From NCBI GenBank assembly GCA_028288905.1, contig JAQGHJ010000527.1, positions 1 through 7,433 on the forward strand: DNA of 7,433 nt. Reading direction: 5' to 3'. Numbering within the stretch: position 1 is the stretch's first letter; every line of letters starts with the position of its first letter. The position numbers and the translations under genes were made by a program. Below are positions 1-7,433 of the stretch, piece after piece. The DNA is from Phycisphaerales bacterium (lineage in GTDB: Bacteria > Planctomycetota > Phycisphaerae > Tepidisphaerales > Tepidisphaeraceae). Below the pieces are notes generated by a model. The model ran no database searches. It was not told the DNA's origin and saw only the letters and a list, made by a program, of their open reading frames with translations.

Positions 1-1
1 G

Positions 2-1297
2 CCGCTCCGGCCTTTCACGGCGTTCGCGTGGCACCCGCCCGGGCCGCGGCCGCACGTGAAGCCGCTGTTCTGGGTCGGGAACGGCCAACCCGCGTGGGCG
101 GCCGCCCAGACGTCGAAGCACATGGAAGATGGCACCCGGGTAATGCTCACGACGGCCTTAGTCGGCGACTTGCTGCGGAACCCGGAAGACCTCTGCCGCG
201 GCCCCGACGGGCGGCCGGGGACCGAAATGGGCGTCTGGCCGGCGGCCGGGACCGCGGCGGTGGCGGCCCGGGTCGACGCGTACTTCGCCGCGATGGCGGC
301 GGCCGGCGGGCGGGTCGACCACCTCGCCCTCGACTTCGAGGACGGGTACTCGAATTGGGGCATGACCGAGGCCCGACTGGCCGCGATCGGGGCCGACCCG
401 CGGTTTCCCGCCTTGGCCGCGCGGCTCGGGTTCGCCGACCCGACCAAGGCCCTGCTGCAACGGTCCGGCCCGGGCGGCGAGTACCTGCGGTGGAACGCGG
501 TGACGGACCGGACGGTGGCGGCCGCCCTGAACGCGGCCGTCACTGAGCCGGTCCGCCGGCACTTCCCGGCCGCCGGGGTGTCGAACTTCGGCGGGGCCGC
601 GATGGCCCCGGCGCACGTGCTGCCGGACCTGAACGGGCACCGGCAGTACACGCTCGGGGACCCCGCCGGCACCCACCAGGCGCCGGCCGCGTACGGGGAG
701 TGGGCCCCGGCGAACCTCCCGGGTGACTGGTCCCGCCCGTTCATGACCGTCGTGTACGCCGCCAACGTGGCCCGGGTGGGGGTGCTGTCCGGCGGGCAGC
801 CCGTGTTGCCGTGGGTCGGATTCAAGAGTTGGACGGTCGACGGCCCGCACCGGGTCACGTGGGGTCGGACGCCGTACTGGGAGGAGGGCGTCGTGCACAC
901 CCTGCTCGGCGGCGGGGCGGACAACCTGCTGTTCTTCAACCCGGCCGACAAGCTCGTCCGCCCGCCGGACGACCCGACTCAGGGCGGGGCCCGCCCCGCG
1001 GACAACGACGCGCTGGAGGCGCTGATGGCCGACCTGGAACGTCAGGCCGGCGGGCACCGGGTGGTCGCCCCGCTGCCGGCGGCGGCCCCGGTGGCGTGGG
1101 ACGCGTCGTTCGTCGTGTCGTCCGCCCGCCTGGCGGACGGGTCGACGCTGTCGCGGGTGACGTTCGCCGAACGGGCCGGGCACGCCGACCTGCGGGTCGG
1201 CGACCAAACGGTCCGCGTGCAGCGGCCGGCCGGGCAGGTCGGGGCGTGGGTGCGGGTGCCGGCAGGGCTGAAGGGAAGTGCGGGAGAGGGGAAGTAG
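2..1297 (+). CDS. Unrecognised protein, 5'-truncated, possibly TIM-barrel glycosidase-like
   Basis: The reading frame is open from the window edge to a TAG at 1295-1297, so the true start lies upstream. The GTG at 56 is in frame, but the residues before it (a Pro-rich run ending RPFTAFAWHPPG) read as normal protein, so I do not take 56 as the start. I do not recognise the family by name. Counting from the GTG at 56, the sequence alternates hydrophobic strands and helices. A strand ending in DFEDGY (residues 93-98) is followed by NWGM, and later come NFGG, a run ending PWVGFKSW, and LLGGGADNLLFFNP. Acidic residues at strand ends and the aromatic-rich loops suggest a (beta/alpha)8 barrel resembling glycoside hydrolases. 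The last 75 or so residues are strand-rich and may be a small beta-sandwich. Both points are inference from pattern only. No catalytic pair can be assigned. Codon use matches the neighbours. The gene is followed by a candidate terminator and then by the thrS promoter, so it is probably not co-transcribed with thrS. Confidence 0.8.
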   Translation, partial: PLRPFTAFAWHPPGPRPHVKPLFWVGNGQPAWAAAQTSKHMEDGTRVMLTTALVGDLLRNPEDLCRGPDGRPGTEMGVWPAAGTAAVAARVDAYFAAMAAAGGRVDHLALDFEDGYSNWGMTEARLAAIGADPRFPALAARLGFADPTKALLQRSGPGGEYLRWNAVTDRTVAAALNAAVTEPVRRHFPAAGVSNFGGAAMAPAHVLPDLNGHRQYTLGDPAGTHQAPAAYGEWAPANLPGDWSRPFMTVVYAANVARVGVLSGGQPVLPWVGFKSWTVDGPHRVTWGRTPYWEEGVVHTLLGGGADNLLFFNPADKLVRPPDDPTQGGARPADNDALEALMADLERQAGGHRVVAPLPAAAPVAWDASFVVSSARLADGSTLSRVTFAERAGHADLRVGDQTVRVQRPAGQVGAWVRVPAGLKGSAGEGK

Positions 1298-1334
1298 GCG
1301 GCTGGGGACCAACGGCCGAATCTCGCGTCGCCCC

Positions 1335-1380
1335 CGGCCCCTGGTGCCGGCGGGTCGGCGGGGCACGCCCGGGGCCGTTT
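1335..1380 (+). terminator. Candidate terminator of the upstream gene
   Basis: A 7-bp GC stem (1335-1341 with 1371-1377) encloses a second 5-bp stem (1344-1348 with 1362-1366) and is followed directly by TTT at 1378-1380. The stem is imperfect and the T run is short, so this is a weak intrinsic terminator at best. It sits 38 bases after the stop codon of the upstream gene, and its T run overlaps the -35 box of the next promoter. Confidence 0.3.
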
Positions 1381-1407
1381 GACCCTCCCGTGGAGCCCCT
1401 CTATATT
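1379..1407 (+). promoter_or_regulatory. Sigma70-type promoter of the thrS leader
   Basis: TTGACC at 1379-1384 (5 of 6 to the TTGACA consensus) is separated by exactly 17 bp from TATATT at 1402-1407 (5 of 6 to TATAAT). In DNA this GC-rich an AT-rich hexamer is conspicuous, and the spacing is optimal. Transcription would start near 1413-1416, which leaves a 5' untranslated stretch of only about 7-10 bases before the leader-peptide ATG at 1423. It lies between the upstream gene and thrS and drives rightward transcription. No operator was recognised. Confidence 0.7.
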
Positions 1408-1422
1408 GCGTCGGTGCGAGCG

Positions 1423-1479
1423 ATGCAGACCCACGGCCCGATGACGACGACGCGGACGACCGGCAGCCCCGGGCGGTGA
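1423..1479 (+). CDS. Threonine-rich leader peptide of thrS (attenuator peptide)
   Basis: This short gene encodes MQTHGPMTTTRTTGSPGR followed by TGA. Six of 18 residues are threonine and five of those fall within six consecutive codons (1444-1461: ACG ACG ACG CGG ACG ACC). It starts just after a strong promoter and ends 31 bases before a terminator-like hairpin that precedes thrS. Known attenuator peptides, such as E. coli ThrL upstream of thrABC, carry runs of the codons for the amino acid their operon makes or charges. A Thr-only run fits thrS. By inference, ribosome stalling at these codons when Thr-tRNA is scarce would favour an antiterminator. GGTG at 1413-1416 is the only Shine-Dalgarno-like sequence and is weak, so initiation may be nearly leaderless. 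An in-frame ATG at 1441 could give a 12-residue version with the same Thr run. The peptide itself probably has no function after synthesis. Confidence 0.65.
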   Translation: MQTHGPMTTTRTTGSPGR

Positions 1480-1519
1480 GCGTCGCATTGCTTCGACACG
1501 AGCAAGACACGCCGCCCGG
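1469..1519 (+). promoter_or_regulatory. Predicted antiterminator stem of the thrS attenuator
   Basis: CCGGGCGG at 1469-1476, the last codons of the leader peptide, is perfectly complementary to CCGCCCGG at 1512-1519, which is the 5' arm of the downstream terminator hairpin. The pairing extends by a G-U pair (1477 with 1511) and a G-C pair (1478 with 1510), giving about 10 bp. The loop (1479-1509) can form its own small stem, TTGCT 1488-1492 with AGCAA 1501-1505. The geometry fits classical attenuation. A ribosome stalled at the first Thr codons of the run leaves 1469-1478 free, whereas a ribosome that reaches the TGA at 1477-1479 covers it and lets the terminator form. This is inferred from complementarity and was not folded by computer. 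Confidence 0.5.
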
Positions 1520-1545
1520 CCCGCAGTGGCCGGGCGGCTTCGTTT
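1511..1545 (+). terminator. Attenuator terminator hairpin upstream of thrS
   Basis: A perfect 11-bp all-GC stem (1511-1521 with 1528-1538) has a 6-base loop (1522-1527, CGCAGT). It is followed by TTCGTTT (1539-1545), which is T-rich for this genome though interrupted. It lies 31 bases after the stop codon of the Thr-rich leader peptide and 103 bases before the thrS ATG, so termination here would switch thrS off. Its 5' arm is shared with the predicted antiterminator. An alternative 9-bp stem, 1529-1537 with 1546-1554, would instead disrupt it and place the T run in a loop. Confidence 0.65.
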
Positions 1546-1580
1546 CCGCCCGGCGGGCGACGTGACTCGGAACACTCTCC

Positions 1581-1605
1581 CCGGGCGGGCATCGCGCCCG
1601 TCCGG
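1581..1605 (+). other. Second leader hairpin before the thrS ribosome-binding site
   Basis: A 10-bp stem with one G-U pair (1581-1590 with 1596-1605) and a 5-base loop (1591-1595) lies between the attenuator terminator and the thrS ribosome-binding site. Its first eight bases, CCGGGCGG, repeat the two earlier segments at 1469-1476 and 1530-1537. It can therefore also pair with CCGCCCGG at 1546-1553. It could stabilise the leader RNA or take part in the alternative folding. There is no T run after it. Confidence 0.35.
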
Positions 1606-1634
1606 CGGGGCGGCCGGCCTCCCCGGCACAGCGC

Positions 1635-1640
1635 AGGGAA
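1635..1640 (+). promoter_or_regulatory. Ribosome-binding site of thrS
   Basis: AGGGAA lies 8 bases upstream of the ATG at 1649. It supports that ATG over the in-frame GTG at 1526, which falls in the loop and 3' arm of the attenuator hairpin. The ATG at 1649 also begins exactly at the TGS domain (MASIKLPDGS). Confidence 0.55.
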
Positions 1641-1648
1641 CGCGACCC

Positions 1649-2659
1649 ATGGCTTCGATCAAACTCCCCGACGGCAGCGTGCGCGAGGTCCCGGACGGCA
1701 CCACCGTCCTCCAACTCGCCGAGTCGATCGGCAAGCGGCTGGCCCAGGCCGCGATCGTCGGGCGGGTGGACGGCAAGCTCGTCGACGTGTCCAGGCCGCT
1801 GACCGGGACGCACGAGCTGTCGATCGTCACCGAGAAGGACCCGGACGCCCTGGGCGTCATGCGGCACAGCACCGCCCACGTGCTGGCCGAGGCCCTTCGC
1901 CACCTGTACGGGGCGAAGCTCCAGTACACGATCGGGCCGGTGATCGAGAACGGGTTCTTCTACGACTTCGAGTTCCCGGCCGGCGTCGCGATCTCGGCCG
2001 ACGACCTGCCGAAGATCGAGGCGGAGATGGCCAAGATCGTCGCGGCCGACGAGCGGTTCACCCGGGAGGACGTCGCCCCGGACCGGGCGAAGGACCTGCT
2101 GCACGCCGAGGGGCAGCGGTTCAAGGACGAGATCATCGACGAGTTGGCGTGCGCCGGCGAGACGTCCGTCAGCATCTACCGCCAGGGCGACTTCACGGAC
2201 CTGTGCCGCGGGCCGCACGTCCCGAGCACGAAGTGGATCAGGGCGTTCAAGCTGACGAGCGTGGCCGGCGCGTACTGGCGGGGCAAGAGCGACCGCGAAC
2301 AGCTCACCCGCATCTACGGGACCGCGTTCTTCGACAAGAAGGACCTCGAGGCCCGGCAGAAGCAACTCGAAGAAGCGAAGAAGCGCGACCACCGCGTGCT
2401 CGGCCCGCAGCTGGGCCTGTTCGCGATCGACGACCAGGTCGGGCAGGGGCTGGTGCTGTGGAAGCCGAAGGGCGCGGTCGTGCGGCAGGAGCTGCAGAAC
2501 TTCATCGGCGAGCACCTGCGGCGGCAGGGGTACGAGCAGGTGTTCACCCCGCACATCGGCCGGCTCGGGCTGTACAAGACGAGCGGGCACTACCCGTACT
2601 ACCGGGTGAGCCAGTGCCCGCCGCTCGTCGACCGCGCGCTGATCGTCCTGCTGGCGTAG
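1649..2659 (+). CDS. thrS: ThrRS N-terminal part: TGS, editing domain and start of catalytic core
   Basis: This is the product expected if the TAG at codon 337 terminates translation: 336 residues. It holds the TGS domain, the complete serine-editing domain (RHSTAHVLAEAL around residues 72-82; DLCRGPHV around 184-191) and class II motif 1 (the helix before FTPHIG and the ETSGHFPYY-like segment KTSGHYPYY). It ends at SQCPPLVDRALIVLLA. It lacks the zinc site and motifs 2 and 3, so it cannot activate threonine alone. It could in principle act as a freestanding editing protein, and such ThrRS-related editing proteins are known in archaea and bacteria. Nothing here proves that role, and the abrupt end inside the catalytic core argues for simple truncation. 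Confidence 0.6.
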   Translation: MASIKLPDGSVREVPDGTTVLQLAESIGKRLAQAAIVGRVDGKLVDVSRPLTGTHELSIVTEKDPDALGVMRHSTAHVLAEALRHLYGAKLQYTIGPVIENGFFYDFEFPAGVAISADDLPKIEAEMAKIVAADERFTREDVAPDRAKDLLHAEGQRFKDEIIDELACAGETSVSIYRQGDFTDLCRGPHVPSTKWIRAFKLTSVAGAYWRGKSDREQLTRIYGTAFFDKKDLEARQKQLEEAKKRDHRVLGPQLGLFAIDDQVGQGLVLWKPKGAVVRQELQNFIGEHLRRQGYEQVFTPHIGRLGLYKTSGHYPYYRVSQCPPLVDRALIVLLA

Positions 2660-2692
2660 GAGGGGTGCGGGGGCGGCGAGCTTTCGAACCGA

Positions 2693-3682
2693 ATGGAGGC
2701 GGGCGAGGTCGACGGGTACCTGCTGAAGCCGATGAACTGCCCGATGCACATCCGCATCTTCGCCAGCGAGCAGCGGAGCTACCGGGACATGCCGGTACGG
2801 CTGGCCGAGTTCGGGACGGTGTACCGGTGGGAGAAGAGCGGGGAGCTCGGCGGGCTGACCCGGGTTCGCGGGTTCACGCAGGACGACGCCCACCTGTTCT
2901 GCACCGAGGAGCAGGTGGCGGCCGAGGTGCAGGGGTGCCTGGAACTTGTGAAGATCGTCCTGCGGACGCTCGGGATGAACGACTACCGGGTTCGGGTGGG
3001 GCTGCGGGACCCGGACAGCGCCAAGTACGTCGGCGACCCGGCCCAGTGGGACCGGGCCGAGGCCGCATGCAAGGACGCGGCCCGGACGCTCGGCGTCCCG
3101 TTCACCGAGGAGGCGGGGGAGGCGGCGTTCTACGGCCCGAAGATCGACTTCGTGGTCAAGGACGTGATCGGTCGGGAGTGGCAGCTCGGGACCGTGCAGG
3201 TCGACTACCAGCTGCCGCAGCGGTTCGACCTGAGCTACGTCGGGCCGGACAACAAGCCGCACCGGCCGGTCATGATCCACCGCGCGCCCTTCGGGAGCAT
3301 GGAACGGTTCATCGGCGTGCTGACCGAACATTTCGCCGGGGCGTTCCCGCTGTGGCTCGCGCCGGTGCAGGCGGCGGTGCTGAACGTGAGCGAGAAGTCC
3401 GAGGCGTACGCCCGGGACGTGACGGCCGCCTGCAAGGCCGCCGGGCTGCGGGCCGAGGCGGACCTGAGCGGGGACAAGATCGGGGCGAAGGTGCGGACGG
3501 CGCTGATGGCCAAGGTCCCGTTCCTGGTGACGGTCGGCGAGCGGGAGGCGGCCGAGGGGACGGTGAGCGTCCGCCCGTACCACGACGCGGCGGCCGACAC
3601 GCTGCGCGGCGGCATGGCGCTCGACGCGCTGGTTGCGGGGCTGAAGGCGAAGGCCGACGCCCGCTGGCACCCGGTGGCATGA
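2693..3682 (+). CDS. thrS: ThrRS C-terminal part: catalytic core and anticodon-binding domain
   Basis: This is the 329-residue stretch from the first ATG after the TAG, in the same frame. It holds the zinc ligands (C16, H67 and H196 of this fragment), motif 2 ([10 protein letters not shown]), motif 3 (GSMERF) and the anticodon-binding domain (from about WLAPVQ to the end). The ATG is an ordinary internal Met (NRM in the family pattern), not a normal start. AGGAGG at 2658-2663, overlapping the TAG, is a strong Shine-Dalgarno match but lies 29 bases before this ATG, which is too far for standard initiation. Nearer the ATG there is only a weak GGCGAG at 2674-2679. Reinitiation is possible but poorly supported. 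Without motif 1 this half is unlikely to dimerise and work alone. Confidence 0.5.
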   Translation: MEAGEVDGYLLKPMNCPMHIRIFASEQRSYRDMPVRLAEFGTVYRWEKSGELGGLTRVRGFTQDDAHLFCTEEQVAAEVQGCLELVKIVLRTLGMNDYRVRVGLRDPDSAKYVGDPAQWDRAEAACKDAARTLGVPFTEEAGEAAFYGPKIDFVVKDVIGREWQLGTVQVDYQLPQRFDLSYVGPDNKPHRPVMIHRAPFGSMERFIGVLTEHFAGAFPLWLAPVQAAVLNVSEKSEAYARDVTAACKAAGLRAEADLSGDKIGAKVRTALMAKVPFLVTVGEREAAEGTVSVRPYHDAAADTLRGGMALDALVAGLKAKADARWHPVA

Positions 3683-3795
3683 AACCAGCCGGCGGCGGCG
3701 GGCGGTCGCGGGCAGAACGCCCCGAGAGGCCGGCACGTCTCGAAGGGTTGACGCGATCCGAAAAGGCTGGGGGCAATCCAAGAGGCCGGTCCACG

Positions 3796-4016
3796 CACAC
3801 GGCACGGTTTGTCATCCTGAGCGCAGCGAAGGACCTCTCGTCCACCGCGCGGTCGGGGCAGCGGCTCAAGGACAGCGGAATGTGAAAGGGTGGCCGTGTC
3901 GCCAAGCCCCGGCGGCCGGCCACCCTTTCACAATCCACGAGCCTGGGTCGCTGGCGGGGTCGCGCGGTGGACGAGAGGTCCTTCTCTGCGCTCAGGATGA
4001 CAAACCGTGCCGTGTG
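3796..4016. repeat. 221-bp palindromic element (REP/MITE-like) with conserved motif
   Basis: Outer arms 3796-3851 and 3961-4016 are inverted copies over 56 bases with a single mismatch (3827 against 3985). After poorly matched stretches of about 29 bases, inner arms 3881-3895 and 3918-3932 are perfect 15-bp inverted copies, leaving a 22-base centre. The outer arms contain GTCATCCTGAGCGCAGCGAA, which resembles a motif I recall as dispersed in many unrelated bacterial genomes. Its translations, such as VILSAAKDL, recur in spurious predicted proteins. The element encodes no transposase. GCCGGT occurs near both ends (3785-3790 and 4018-4023), but at unequal distances, so it is not a clear target duplication. 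Between convergent genes it could also serve as a transcription barrier for both strands, since either transcript would fold into a long hairpin. Confidence 0.75.
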
Positions 4017-4064
4017 TGCCGGTATGCACGCATGCCCAAGCCCACTTGGTACCGTTCGCGCGCG

Positions 4065-4094
4065 GCCCGCCCGCCCGTGTACGGGTGGGTGGGC
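4065..4094 (+). other. GC-rich hairpin, foldable mainly in the plus-strand RNA
   Basis: A 13-bp stem (4065-4077 with 4082-4094) includes two G-U pairs and a 4-base loop. In the opposite strand the two G-U positions become A-C mismatches, so a rightward (thrS-side) transcript folds better. No T run follows, so termination is uncertain. The G-rich right arm (GGGTGGGTGGGCGGG) could also form a quadruplex on the plus strand. Confidence 0.3.
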
Positions 4095-4140
4095 GGGCGG
4101 AAAGCGGCCACCGCCCCCGCCGGTTGTCGTCGTCCGCAAT

Positions 4141-4179
4141 GCGAACGCCCCGGGCCGAAGATCGGCCCGGGGCGTTCGC
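4141..4179. terminator. Perfect 18-bp hairpin, probable terminator of the secretin gene
   Basis: GCGAACGCCCCGGGCCGA at 4141-4158 pairs perfectly with 4162-4179 across a 3-base loop. It lies about 60 bases beyond the stop codon of the leftward secretin gene, the usual place for a terminator. The T run after the stem is short in both directions (ATTG leftward, GTTGG rightward), so the stem strength must do most of the work. It is nearly symmetric and could also stop rightward transcripts. Confidence 0.6.
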
Positions 4180-4237
4180 GTTGGACTCCTCAATGCACCG
4201 CGGTCCGGGCAGGCGTTTCGCCCCGGCCCGCAGCGGC

Positions 4238-7433
<3,196 letters not shown>

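Larger units (their letters stand above)
1649..3682 (+). pseudogene. thrS: Threonyl-tRNA synthetase, interrupted by an in-frame TAG
   Basis: Threonyl-tRNA synthetase joins threonine to tRNA-Thr in the cytoplasm and removes mischarged serine. Read through codon 337, this is a full-length enzyme of 677 positions in the normal domain order: TGS (about 1-62), editing domain (about 70-240), class II catalytic core (about 260-560) and anticodon-binding domain (about 565-665). Editing-site residues H73, H77, C186 and H190 are present. The zinc ligands expected from E. coli ThrRS are C364 (MNCPMH), H415 (DDAHLFC) and H544 (MIHRAP). Motif 2 (VYRWE) and motif 3 (GSMERF, R553) are intact. The only lesion is a TAG at 2657-2659. 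The frame is unchanged on both sides, and the residues after it ([12 protein letters not shown]) match the usual continuation of the family from memory. One base change from GAG, the expected Glu, would explain it. No infC, rpmI or rplT follows. It may be a real nonsense mutation, a sequence error, readthrough, or two separately translated halves. Confidence 0.8.
3683..4237. other. Intergenic region between convergent thrS and secretin genes
   Basis: These 555 bases hold no convincing gene. They contain the long palindrome at 3796-4016, a plus-strand-specific GC hairpin (4065-4077 with 4082-4094, two G-U pairs, loop 4078-4081) and a perfect terminator-like hairpin at 4141-4179. The first 113 bases (3683-3795) show only a weak 5-bp stem, CGAGA 3723-3727 with TCTCG 3738-3742. 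The next-to-last stretch (4017-4064) shows only a small CCAAG/CTTGG hairpin at 4036-4049. The short open frames crossing the region are low-complexity or repeat-derived. Confidence 0.7.

Noticed and set aside
811..1479. Longer plus-strand frame ending with the Thr-rich leader
   Set aside because: Its upstream part is an out-of-frame shadow of the first gene; the promoter at 1379-1407 places the transcript start just before the ATG at 1423.
1526..1648. In-frame upstream GTG start for thrS at 1526
   Set aside because: The GTG lies in the attenuator hairpin, the added residues are Arg/Gly/Pro-rich and unlike ThrRS, and the ATG at 1649 has a ribosome-binding site and starts at the TGS domain.
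1298..1648. T-box riboswitch upstream of thrS
   Set aside because: I looked for the conserved T-box sequence (AGGGTGGNACCGCG type) and a Stem I arrangement and saw neither; the Thr-rich leader explains the region better.
2657..2659. Genome-wide reassignment of TAG to an amino acid
   Set aside because: The first gene in the window ends naturally at TAG (1295-1297), just after its last folded-looking segment, and a hairpin follows. This argues for TAG as a normal stop here, though one example is weak evidence.
158..3805. 1,215-codon open frame on the minus strand across the first gene and thrS
   Set aside because: It is Arg/Pro/Val/Leu-rich low-quality sequence without recognisable domains, lies opposite two recognised genes, and crosses the promoter and leader. 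Long antisense open frames are expected at this GC content.
3790..4020. Small proteins containing FVILSAAKDLS-like peptides
   Set aside because: These come from translating the palindromic repeat motif and recur as spurious predictions in many genomes; both arms give the same peptide in inverted orientation.

Overview
This is a GC-rich window (G+C-ending codons dominate every gene) that looks like chromosomal DNA from a planctomycete, probably of the Gemmata/Fimbriiglobus type. The basis is the style of the TPR-plus-secretin protein and of the threonyl-tRNA synthetase; this assignment is from recalled family resemblance, not from a search.

Layout, left to right. (1) Bases 2-1297, plus strand: the 3' part of an unrecognised protein, probably TIM-barrel and glycosidase-like, whose start lies outside the window. 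(2) Bases 1298-1648: a compact regulatory leader. It has a well-formed sigma70-type promoter (TTGACC, 17 bp, TATATT), an 18-codon peptide with six threonines (MQTHGPMTTTRTTGSPGR), a perfect 11-bp GC hairpin followed by a T-rich run, and alternately complementary 8-nt segments that allow mutually exclusive folds. This is what a threonine-sensing transcription attenuator should look like. (3) Bases 1649-3682: thrS, complete from TGS domain to anticodon-binding domain but interrupted in frame by a single TAG at codon 337. (4) Bases 3683-4237: intergenic DNA between convergent genes, with a near-perfect 221-bp palindrome (56-bp outer arms, one mismatch) carrying a dispersed-repeat-like motif, and an 18-bp perfect terminator-like hairpin. 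(5) Bases 4238-7433, minus strand: the C-terminal 1,064 or so residues of a very large secretin with TPRs, a Pro/Ala linker, a coiled coil, an N0/STN-like domain, a 19-glycine tract and a secretin core. Its start is outside the window.

The most interesting system is the thrS leader: a charged-tRNA sensor made of a Thr-rich leader peptide, antiterminator and terminator in front of the gene that charges tRNA-Thr. The second point is that the gene it controls carries an amber codon while every recognised catalytic, zinc-binding and editing residue on both sides is preserved. This implies a very recent nonsense mutation, a sequence error, readthrough or a functional split gene. The two observations bear on each other: an intact leader would be expected if the gene had only just been lost, or had not been lost at all.

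The three protein-coding units do not form one operon. The first two genes are co-directional but thrS has its own promoter, and the secretin gene converges on thrS.
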